DNA of 23,565 bases from Pseudomonadota bacterium (GTDB lineage Bacteria; Pseudomonadota; Gammaproteobacteria; Burkholderiales; Burkholderiaceae_D). This document shows positions 1-5,984 of this stretch, piece after piece (positions within the stretch are counted from its first letter, which is position 1; each line of letters begins with the position of its first letter). The stretch covers positions 1-23,565 of the forward strand of contig JAEZVM010000061.1 of assembly GCA_023420795.1 (NCBI GenBank). Reading direction: 5' to 3'. The translations under genes were made by a program, and so were the position numbers. The notes below the pieces were generated by a model. It was not told where the DNA came from and searched no databases. It saw nothing but the letters and a program-made list of their open reading frames with translations.

Positions 1-226
1 TCCTGTCATTCGGCACGCTGATCAGGTAACAGGTAAGCATGCTGGCCAACGAGCAGAACAGCCAGAAGAAGAAAAAACCGATGGTATAAGCAGCTGTCGG
101 CGTCAGCTCGCCAGAGCTGCCTACCAATGAAAGCTCGGTCGGGTCGAACAGCGAGAAAAAGAAACCTTCCGCGACTATCGCCACCAAAAAAGACGGCCAA
201 AGAGTGACCATCATCAGTCGCGCCAT
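1..226 (-). CDS. Small two-helix membrane protein, partial (C-terminus beyond window)
   Basis: Reading the minus strand from an ATG at 226 gives 75 residues with no stop before the window edge, so the gene is cut at its 3' end. A very strong ribosome binding site (AGGAGG, about 6 bases upstream) supports this start. The visible protein starts MARLMMVTLWPSF. It has a hydrophobic helix at about residues 5-25, a short polar loop containing SSGELTP, and a second Phe-rich helix at about residues 45-70. It is therefore an inner-membrane protein with at least two spans. I do not recognise a named family. It lies downstream of ccoG-ccoH on the same strand, separated by about 190 bases with hairpin potential, so it may be its own transcript. 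A role in cbb3 oxidase assembly or in an adjacent regulator locus would be inference from position only. Another overlapping frame here (6-200) lacks a ribosome site and looks like a shadow. Confidence 0.72.
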   Translation of the reverse strand, partial: MARLMMVTLWPSFLVAIVAEGFFFSLFDPTELSLVGSSGELTPTAAYTIGFFFFWLFCSLASMLTCYLISVPNDR

Positions 227-255
227 CAACCTACCCTCCTTTCGGTTTTAAACGA

Positions 256-272
256 ATGCCTTAAGAAGGCAT
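256..272 (-). other. Short perfect inverted repeat upstream of the membrane protein gene
   Basis: ATGCCTT and AAGGCAT flank a 3-base centre. On the minus strand the stem is followed by TCGTTTAAAA, a weak T-run. It lies about 30 bases upstream of the ATG at 226. It could be a weak terminator for transcripts coming from ccoH or an operator for the small membrane gene. The sequence alone does not decide between them. Confidence 0.3.
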
Positions 273-306
273 CGAAACGGGCTGTCAAATATTTTCTTGC
301 AAGCAT

Positions 307-350
307 GCAATCCCGGAACCCGGAGCGGTATCTGAATTTCCGGGAATTGC
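307..350 (-). terminator. Possible terminator hairpin after ccoH
   Basis: GCAA-TCCCGGAA pairs with TTCCGGGA-A-TTGC, giving a 12-bp stem with one bulged base and a 19-base loop. It lies about 60 bases downstream of the ccoH stop. The minus-strand sequence after the stem is only moderately T-rich, so termination is plausible but not certain. Confidence 0.38.
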
Positions 351-412
351 TTGCTTATATTATTACGGCGCAACGATTTCTGCTTGCCACTGCGGCAGCA
401 GATTAAGATGAC

Positions 413-937
413 TCATTCGGCCCTAATATCGAGACTCGTCTGCTGCGGCCAAGCCCAGGCTCCATTCAGGCGCCATTCGTGGCCTTCACCTTCAACAAGG
501 ACCTGCCAGCGAGCCATGTCCAGCATCGGCAAGTCGGCAGAAAAATTGCCGTCCTGATCAGGCTGCGCCTGCAGCTTGATGTCTTTCTCGGGCAGCGTTG
601 AATGGACCAGCTGAATATTCAGCTTCTCAGTCTGCGGCTTGCCATGGCTATGAATCGTTCCGATCAGCTTGCCGGCAGCCGCATCGTACCGTACAGCAAA
701 ATCAAGCTTCATGCCTGCGGCAGTACGATCGCGCTCCAGATTCTGATTGATCGCCTTGCCCTGCTTGTAATAGTCATCGACCACCAGTGCATCCGGATGT
801 GAAAACGCGAGCCAGGTCGTATGGATGCCGGCGACGATCACAATAAACGGCCCGAGCATCAGCAGCCAGGGCCAAGGGTGCATATACCACGGCTTTACGC
901 TACCAGGGTGCTGCGGAATGGATGTCTTGGTTTGCAT
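413..937 (-). CDS. ccoH: CcoH/FixH cbb3 oxidase assembly protein
   Basis: This 174-residue protein starts MQTKTSIPQHPGSVKPWYMH at the ATG at 937, with GGAG placed 6 bases upstream. The longer open frame extending to 1588 is only read-through of the ccoG region. After a short cytoplasmic segment comes one transmembrane helix (about residues 24-44, WPWLLMLGPFIVIVAGIHTT). Next is the FixH-typical stretch with VVDDYYKQGKAINQNLERD, and then a periplasmic beta-rich domain ending in LDIRAE. FixH/CcoH proteins are inner-membrane factors needed for stable assembly of cbb3 oxidase, probably with the CcoI copper ATPase and the CcoN subunit. The gene follows ccoG after 41 bases on the same strand, so the two are likely co-transcribed. 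Length and layout are normal for the family. Identification rests on the helix plus the DDYYKQGKAINQ signature and on location. Confidence 0.93.
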   Translation of the reverse strand: MQTKTSIPQHPGSVKPWYMHPWPWLLMLGPFIVIVAGIHTTWLAFSHPDALVVDDYYKQGKAINQNLERDRTAAGMKLDFAVRYDAAAGKLIGTIHSHGKPQTEKLNIQLVHSTLPEKDIKLQAQPDQDGNFSADLPMLDMARWQVLVEGEGHEWRLNGAWAWPQQTSLDIRAE

Positions 938-978
938 GACAATCTCCAATTGATGCTTACTTACGGCTGCGTTCGGAA

Positions 979-2379
979 TTAACGGCGCGGCACGATGAAT
1001 ACCGCCTTTTCCCTTACCTGCACGCTCTCGTCGTCCAGCGACTGCAGTTCGAACTCGATCTTGTTCGAGCCCTTTTCGCCCTTGCCGTGCGCGACACGCA
1101 CTCGAACCGGCACTGCGCGCGACTCCGTTCCCTGCAGTTCGACCACATCCGGTGATGCAAGCGCGATCGTATCGACGCCGGAAACGGTGATCTTGTAACG
1201 ATGGGCACGCTCTTCGGTGTTCATCACCTGCAGGCGATACACATTTTCGATCATGCCGTCTTCGACCTCGCGTCCCATTGCGCCGCGGTCGCGAATCACG
1301 TCCACCTTGAGCGGGGTGCGCATCAGCAGCGATCCGAGCGATGCCGCGACGATCAATACAAGGATGGCAGAATAAATCAGCACGCGCGGCCGCATCGTGC
1401 GTCGCCAGATCTGCTTCTTCGACAGCTTGTTGAGCATCGCATTGTCGGTCGAATAGCGGATCAGCCCGCGCGGGGAATTGATCTTGTCCATCACCGAATC
1501 GCATGCGTCGATGCAGGCGCCGCAGCCGATGCAGTCGTACTGCAAGCCGTCGCGAATGTCGATGCCCGTCGGGCATACCTGCACGCACATCGAACAGTCG
1601 ATGCAGTCACCCAGCGACGACGGCTTTCCACCCGACTTGCTGCGCGCGCCACGTGGGTCGCCGCGTTCCTTGTCATAGGTGACGGTCAGCGTGTCCTTGT
1701 CGAACATCGAACTCTGGAAGCGTGCGTACGGGCACATGTACTTGCACACCTGTTCGCGCATCCAGCCGGCGTTGCCGTAGGTGGCGAAACCGTAAAACAG
1801 AATCCAGAACCACTCCCACGGGCCGAGGCCGAGCGTCATGACCGACTGGCGAAGTTCGTGGATCGGAGTGAAGTAGCCGACGAAAGTGAAACCGGTCCAG
1901 AGCGCGACTGCAATCCAGACGAAATGCTTGGCGAACTTGCGTGCGAATTTTTCGGCCGACATCGGCTGCTTGTCGAGCCGCATGCGGGCACTGCGATTGC
2001 CTTCGATCTTCGTCTCGATCCACATGAAGATCTCGGTATAGACCGTTTGCGGGCAGGAGTAGCCGCACCAGAGGCGGCCGGCAATCGCGGTGAAGAGGAA
2101 CAGCGCGTAGGCGCAGATAATCAGCAGCACTGCAAGATAGATGAAATCCTGCGGCCACAGCACGATGCCAAAGATATAGAACTTGCGGGCACCGAGATCG
2201 AACAAGACAGCCTGTCTGTCATTCCATGACAGCCATGGCAGCCCATAAAAAACAAGCTGGGTCAGCCAAACGCAGATCCAGCGCCAGGTTGTGTACCACC
2301 CCTTGATTTCACGCGCGTAGATTTCGTCGCGCGCCTTGTACATCTTGACTACTGAAACCTTTGCTGCTGGCTCACTCAT
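979..2379 (-). CDS. ccoG: CcoG/RdxA/FixG, membrane polyferredoxin of cbb3 oxidase assembly
   Basis: This 466-residue protein has several transmembrane helices (about 31-51, 76-98, 152-170, 187-203, 332-353). Two 4Fe-4S ferredoxin motifs lie between helices: Cys 259/262/265/269 (CIDCSMCVQVCP) and Cys 283/286/289/293 (CIGCGACIDAC). Further cysteines at 105/109 (CGYSCPQ) and 212/216 are typical of the NapH/CcoG family. The C-terminal third is a periplasmic Ig-like domain. CcoG is known as a cupric reductase that helps supply Cu(I) to the CcoN binuclear centre. The start at 2379 has a GGTGG ribosome site. It is followed by ccoH, and a strong terminator separates it from ccoP upstream. It therefore depends either on read-through or on its own promoter in the short gap at 2380-2394. 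No anomalies were seen. Confidence 0.97.
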   Translation of the reverse strand: MSEPAAKVSVVKMYKARDEIYAREIKGWYTTWRWICVWLTQLVFYGLPWLSWNDRQAVLFDLGARKFYIFGIVLWPQDFIYLAVLLIICAYALFLFTAIAGRLWCGYSCPQTVYTEIFMWIETKIEGNRSARMRLDKQPMSAEKFARKFAKHFVWIAVALWTGFTFVGYFTPIHELRQSVMTLGLGPWEWFWILFYGFATYGNAGWMREQVCKYMCPYARFQSSMFDKDTLTVTYDKERGDPRGARSKSGGKPSSLGDCIDCSMCVQVCPTGIDIRDGLQYDCIGCGACIDACDSVMDKINSPRGLIRYSTDNAMLNKLSKKQIWRRTMRPRVLIYSAILVLIVAASLGSLLMRTPLKVDVIRDRGAMGREVEDGMIENVYRLQVMNTEERAHRYKITVSGVDTIALASPDVVELQGTESRAVPVRVRVAHGKGEKGSNKIEFELQSLDDESVQVREKAVFIVPRR

Positions 2380-2394
2380 TAAAGTTTATCCACC

Positions 2395-2427
2395 AAAAAA
2401 ACATGGCGGCGTTTTCACGCCGCCATG
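2395..2427 (-). terminator. Strong rho-independent terminator between ccoP and ccoG
   Basis: CATGGCGGCG (2402-2411) pairs perfectly with CGCCGCCATG (2418-2427) around a 6-base loop. On the minus strand the stem is followed directly by seven T (complement of 2395-2401). This is a textbook terminator placed 12 bases after the ccoP stop. It ends the ccoNOQP transcript, at least partly, and so lowers ccoG-ccoH expression relative to the structural genes. On the plus strand only four T follow. Confidence 0.85.
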
Positions 2428-2439
2428 CGTTTTACATCG

Positions 2440-3375
2440 TCACTTTTGCGCGACTGCAGCCTGGTCGTTGGACAGGCTCCATACATAAGCAGCCAGCAAA
2501 TGGACCTTCGCCTCGCCCAGGAACTCCTTGAACGGCGGCATGGTGTTGGTCCGGCCCTTGTTGATGGTTTCCTTGATGGTGTCGACACTGCCACCATACA
2601 GCCAGGTCTTGTCCGTCAGGTTCGGAGCGCCGAGTGCCGGATTGCCTTTGCCTTCCGGGCCGTGGCACGCCGCGCAGGCAGCGAACTTTTCCTTGCCGAA
2701 GGCTGCCTTGATCGGATCGGAAGCAGAACCGGACAAGCTCAGCACGTGGTGCGCCATGTTTTCCACATCCTTGTCGGAACCGACTGCTGCACCCATCGGA
2801 GGCATCATACCATTTCGACCGGCCATGATCGTGGTCTTGATCACTTCCGGGTCGCCGCCATACAGCCAGTCGCCGTCGGTCAGGTTCGGGAAGCCCTTGT
2901 TGCCGCGGGCATCCGAGCCATGACACTGCGCGCAGTAGGTCAGGAACAAGCGCTCGCCGATCGCGCGCGCCTGCGGGTCCTGAGCAACCGCCTTCAGATC
3001 CTGCTGCTGGTACTTGGCGAAGATCGGACCGAACTCCTGATCAGCCTTTGCCAGTTCCGACTCGTACTGGCCAACCGACTTCCAGCCGAGCTTGCCGGCA
3101 AAGGAGCCGAGGCCGGGATACAGGACCAGATAGACCAGACCGAACACGATGGTGATATAGAACATCCACATCCACCAGCGAGGCATGGGGTTGTTCAGTT
3201 CCGCCAGACCTTCATCCCAGGTATGACCGGTGGTTTTATCTTCCACCTTGCCGTCACCGGAAACGGTCACCTTGGCCTTCGACTGCGCCCACAGCAGGAT
3301 CGCGCAGCCCGCAATGCCGACGAGCGTCAGCACCGCGACGTAAAGGCTCCAAAAATTACTTGTAAAGTCAGCCAT
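2440..3375 (-). CDS. ccoP: cbb3 oxidase subunit III, dihaem cytochrome c
   Basis: The start is the ATG at 3375 (MADFTSNFWS), with GGAG about 11 bases upstream. An in-frame extension to 3462 lies inside ccoQ and is not used. The 311-residue protein has two membrane helices (about 8-30 and 66-89) and then two cytochrome c domains. The haem attachment motifs are CAQCH at 148-152 and CAACH at 234-238. Candidate axial Met residues lie in GMMPPM (about 190-194) and NTMPPF (about 278-282). CcoP carries electrons from the bc1 complex or soluble cytochromes to the second c-type subunit CcoO. Length and the duplicated LTDxxWLYGG elements match the family. The start overlaps the ccoQ end by 8 bases, indicating translational coupling. 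A strong terminator follows the gene. Confidence 0.97.
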   Translation of the reverse strand: MADFTSNFWSLYVAVLTLVGIAGCAILLWAQSKAKVTVSGDGKVEDKTTGHTWDEGLAELNNPMPRWWMWMFYITIVFGLVYLVLYPGLGSFAGKLGWKSVGQYESELAKADQEFGPIFAKYQQQDLKAVAQDPQARAIGERLFLTYCAQCHGSDARGNKGFPNLTDGDWLYGGDPEVIKTTIMAGRNGMMPPMGAAVGSDKDVENMAHHVLSLSGSASDPIKAAFGKEKFAACAACHGPEGKGNPALGAPNLTDKTWLYGGSVDTIKETINKGRTNTMPPFKEFLGEAKVHLLAAYVWSLSNDQAAVAQK

Positions 3376-3553
3376 GTTGTTTTTTCTCCGCAGCTTGGAT
3401 ATTGGTTTCGTCAGCGAACGGCAGGTTGGCTGCCGCTTCGAAGTCTGCGCCACGACGCGCACTGTACGCCCACCAGACGATGCCGATGAAGCTCACGAAG
3501 CTCAGTACAGTGATCACGCTGCGCGCATCCATAATCAGGTTTTCAAAACCCAT
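3368..3553 (-). CDS. ccoQ: cbb3 oxidase subunit IV
   Basis: This 61-residue protein has one membrane helix at about residues 11-30 (SVITVLSFVSFIGIVWWAYS), followed by a charged cytoplasmic tail ending AAEKKQHG. FixQ/CcoQ subunits are small, single-span and poorly conserved. They stabilise the CcoN-CcoO core with CcoP, particularly once oxygen is present. Position between ccoO and ccoP is diagnostic. The gene begins 2 bases after the ccoO stop and overlaps ccoP by 8 bases. The WWAYS-RRGADF segment after the helix is typical of the family. Nothing unusual was seen. Confidence 0.93.
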   Translation of the reverse strand: MGFENLIMDARSVITVLSFVSFIGIVWWAYSARRGADFEAAANLPFADETNIQAAEKKQHG

Positions 3554-3555
3554 GA

Positions 3556-4173
3556 TTACCTCTTCGCTTTGATCAATACACCCAGACCCTGCAGGTAAGC
3601 GACCAGCGCATCCTGCTCGGTCTTGCCTTCCAACTCTTTCGGAGCCGCAGCAATTTCCTCTTCCGTGTACGGATGACCGAGTTTCTGCAGCGCGCGCATC
3701 TTCGGTGCTACCGATTGCGGATCAACCTGGGTCTTAGCCAGCCACGGATAACCGGGCATGTTCGACTCGGGCACCACGTCACGCGGATTGTCCAGGTGAG
3801 TACGATGCCATTCGTCGCTGTAGCGGCCGCCGACGCGAGCCAGATCCGGGCCTGTACGCTTGGAACCCCACTGGAACGGGCGGTCATAGACGTATTCGGC
3901 CGCCACGGAATAATGGCCATAGCGCTCGGTCTCGGCGCGGAACGGACGGATCATCTGCGAATGGCAGTTGTAGCAACCTTCGCGGATGTACACGTCGCGA
4001 CCGGCCAGGCGCAGCGCCGAATACGGCTTCAGGCCGGCGACCGGTTCCGTGGTCGATTTCTGGAAGAACAGCGGAACGATCTCGACCAGACCGCCGACGC
4101 TGACCACCAGCACGATCAGGGCGATCAGCAGCCAGGGGTTCTTTTCGATCATTGCATGAGTAAATTTCTTCAT
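3556..4173 (-). CDS. ccoO: cbb3 oxidase subunit II, monohaem cytochrome c
   Basis: I place the start at the ATG at 4173 (MKKFTHAMIEKNPW). GGAG sits 6 bases upstream of it, and an earlier TTG at 4191 would overlap the ccoN stop and contain that ribosome site. The 205-residue protein has one N-terminal helix (about 14-36). It has a single haem c motif, CYNCH, at 67-71 inside the family signature REGCYNCHSQMIRPF. The periplasmic domain carries the conserved ERYGHYSVAAE and GPDLARVGGRYSDEWH blocks. CcoO relays electrons from CcoP to the low-spin haem b in CcoN. It follows ccoN after 14 bases and precedes ccoQ by 2 bases in one operon. Confidence 0.97.
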   Translation of the reverse strand: MKKFTHAMIEKNPWLLIALIVLVVSVGGLVEIVPLFFQKSTTEPVAGLKPYSALRLAGRDVYIREGCYNCHSQMIRPFRAETERYGHYSVAAEYVYDRPFQWGSKRTGPDLARVGGRYSDEWHRTHLDNPRDVVPESNMPGYPWLAKTQVDPQSVAPKMRALQKLGHPYTEEEIAAAPKELEGKTEQDALVAYLQGLGVLIKAKR

Positions 4174-4187
4174 TGCTGCTCCTTGAT

Positions 4188-5624
4188 TCAAGCGTGTGAA
4201 GCGTGTGTCGGCGCGAGCGACGGAATGCGCGCGTCAGCTGCCTTGCCGCCGCGTACCGTCATGAGCGTGTTGTAAGCCATCAGGACCATGCCTGCGAGGT
4301 ACAACAGACCACCGGTAAAGCGGATCACATAATACGGATAGGTTGCCTTCACCGACTCGACGAAGGTATAGGTCAGCGTGCCGTCAGCATTCACTGCGCG
4401 CCACATCAGGCCCTGCATCACACCGGCAATCCACATTGCAGCGATGTACAGCACGATGCCGATGGTCGCAACCCAGAAGTGGACTTCGATCAGGCGGACG
4501 CTATGCATCTGGGTCTTGCCGAACAGACGCGGGATCAGGTAGTAGATCGAGCCCATCGTAATGAAGCCCACCCAGCCCAGCGCACCGGCGTGCACGTGGC
4601 CGACGGTCCAGTCGGTGTAGTGCGACAGCGCGTTGACGGTCTTGATGGACATCATCGGACCTTCGAAGGTGGACATGCCGTAGAACGACAGCGACACGAT
4701 CAGGAACTTCAGGATCGGGTCGTTGCGCAGCTTGTTCCATGCGCCCGACAGGGTCATGATGCCGTTGATCATGCCGCCCCAGGACGGTGCCAGCAGGATC
4801 AGGGAGAACACCATGCCGACGGACTGGGTCCAGTCAGGCAGTGCGGTGTAGTGCAGGTGGTGCGGACCCGCCCACATGTAGGTGAAGATCAGCGCCCAGA
4901 AGTGCACGATCGAAAGACGGTAGGAGTACACCGGCTTGTCGGCCTGCTTCGGGATGAAGTAGTACATCATGCCGAGGAAGCCTGCGGTCAGGAAGAAGCC
5001 CACCGCATTGTGGCCGTACCACCACTGCACCATCGCGTCCTGCACGCCGGCGTAGGCGGAGTAGGACTTCATCGCAGAGACCGGCATTGCCATGCTATTG
5101 AAGATGTGCAGCAGCGCGACGGCGAGGATAAAGCCGCCGAAGAACCAGTTGGCCACATAGATATGCGCGACCTTACGCTTGACCAGCGTGCCGAAGAACA
5201 CGATGGCGTAGGACACCCATACCAGAGCGATCAGGATGTCGATCGGCCATTCCAGTTCGGCGTATTCTTTACCGGAGGTATAACCGAGCGGCAGAGAAAC
5301 AGCAGCAGCAACGATAACCAGTTGCCAGCCCCAGAAAGTGAAGGCAGCGAGACCATCCGAGAAGATTCGTACCTGACTGGTACGCTGGACGACGTAGTAT
5401 GAAGTGGCGAACAGAGCGCAGCCACCAAAGGCAAAGATAACCGCGTTGGTATGCAACGGTCGCAGACGACCGTAGCTTAGCCAAGCGATATCGAAGTTAA
5501 GAGCGGGCCAGGCAAGCTGGGCGGCAATGAAAACGCCGACCAGCATACCCACCACGCCCCACACTACTGTTGCGATCGCGAATTGCTTCACGACCTTGTA
5601 GTTGTAGTTCAGTGATGTATCCAC
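4188..5624 (-). CDS. ccoN: cbb3 oxidase catalytic subunit I
   Basis: This 478-residue protein with about 12 membrane helices is a haem-copper oxidase of the C family. The start codon is GTG at 5624, with GGGAG 7 bases upstream. Visible metal ligands include the haem b His in RPLHTNAV (about residue 58) and the CuB His in WWYGHNAVGF. The HH pair lies in WAGPHHLHYTALPDW, and the two haem His residues lie in WTVGHVHAGALGW. The Tyr in the SFYGMSTFEGP helix is the family's cross-linked active-site tyrosine by position. The enzyme reduces oxygen to water at very low oxygen levels and pumps protons. It heads ccoNOQP. Tandem FNR-type boxes 66-94 bases upstream point to induction at low oxygen. Confidence 0.98.
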   Translation of the reverse strand: MDTSLNYNYKVVKQFAIATVVWGVVGMLVGVFIAAQLAWPALNFDIAWLSYGRLRPLHTNAVIFAFGGCALFATSYYVVQRTSQVRIFSDGLAAFTFWGWQLVIVAAAVSLPLGYTSGKEYAELEWPIDILIALVWVSYAIVFFGTLVKRKVAHIYVANWFFGGFILAVALLHIFNSMAMPVSAMKSYSAYAGVQDAMVQWWYGHNAVGFFLTAGFLGMMYYFIPKQADKPVYSYRLSIVHFWALIFTYMWAGPHHLHYTALPDWTQSVGMVFSLILLAPSWGGMINGIMTLSGAWNKLRNDPILKFLIVSLSFYGMSTFEGPMMSIKTVNALSHYTDWTVGHVHAGALGWVGFITMGSIYYLIPRLFGKTQMHSVRLIEVHFWVATIGIVLYIAAMWIAGVMQGLMWRAVNADGTLTYTFVESVKATYPYYVIRFTGGLLYLAGMVLMAYNTLMTVRGGKAADARIPSLAPTHASHA

Positions 5625-5689
5625 GTACGATCTCCCAGGGTTAGTAACACGAATGAGGCCGAGGTTAAAATTTCAAGGCTTGAAAAACT

Positions 5690-5718
5690 TTGACTTGAAT
5701 CAAATTGACTCAAATCAA
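5690..5718 (-). promoter_or_regulatory. Tandem FNR/Anr-type boxes of the ccoN promoter
   Basis: TTGACTTGAATCAA lies at 5690-5703 and TTGACTCAAATCAA at 5705-5718. Each matches the FNR consensus TTGAT-N4-ATCAA at 9 of 10 positions, and their centres are 15 bp apart. Relative to ccoN on the minus strand, the proximal box centre is about 41 bases upstream of a start point predicted near 5655, with TAACCT at 5667-5662 as a weak -10. That is the normal class II FNR position. The start point is inferred, not mapped. Confidence 0.82.
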
Positions 5719-5768
5719 GCAAACCCCGATAGCAATAGGGCTATTGATTTAAAAAAAGGGGGAATATA

Positions 5769-5969
5769 TCAGTCTTTTCCTTCATTGTCCGTCGATGAAT
5801 TAGCAGACGTCGATGTGTTGTTATCGATCCGATCATCATCCTGCAAAATTCGCATTGCCGGCCCGACCATATCGTCGAATTGGCCGCTGTCGGACGCGCG
5901 GAAAAATATCCATATCGCCACAAAAACGACGACCACGCTCATTGGAACCAGTAGATAAAGTGCTTCCAT
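5769..5969 (-). CDS. ccoS: cbb3 oxidase maturation protein CcoS/FixS
   Basis: This 66-residue protein starts MEALYLLVPMSVVVVFVAIW. It has one N-terminal helix followed by the CcoS signature: an FFRASDSGQFDDMVGPAMRIL segment (aromatic, then SGQFDD, then GPAxRIL). A polar Asp/Ser/Thr-rich tail with no fixed pattern ends the protein. CcoS is a small membrane protein required to load copper and haem into CcoN. The start at 5969 has a GAGAGG ribosome site. It sits 15 bases after ccoI and 144 bases before ccoN, so it ends the tauE-like/ccoI/ccoS unit. The polar tail (about residues 45-66) is longer and more acidic than the core. Confidence 0.93.
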   Translation of the reverse strand: MEALYLLVPMSVVVVFVAIWIFFRASDSGQFDDMVGPAMRILQDDDRIDNNTSTSANSSTDNEGKD

Positions 5970-5984
5970 GACGAAATGCCTCTC

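Noticed and set aside
5735..5765. A/T run and small repeats after ccoS as a terminator
   Set aside because: Minus-strand CCCCC-TTTTTTT follows the ccoS stop, but the stem before the T-run is missing and the nearby AATAG/CTATT stem is only 5 bp.
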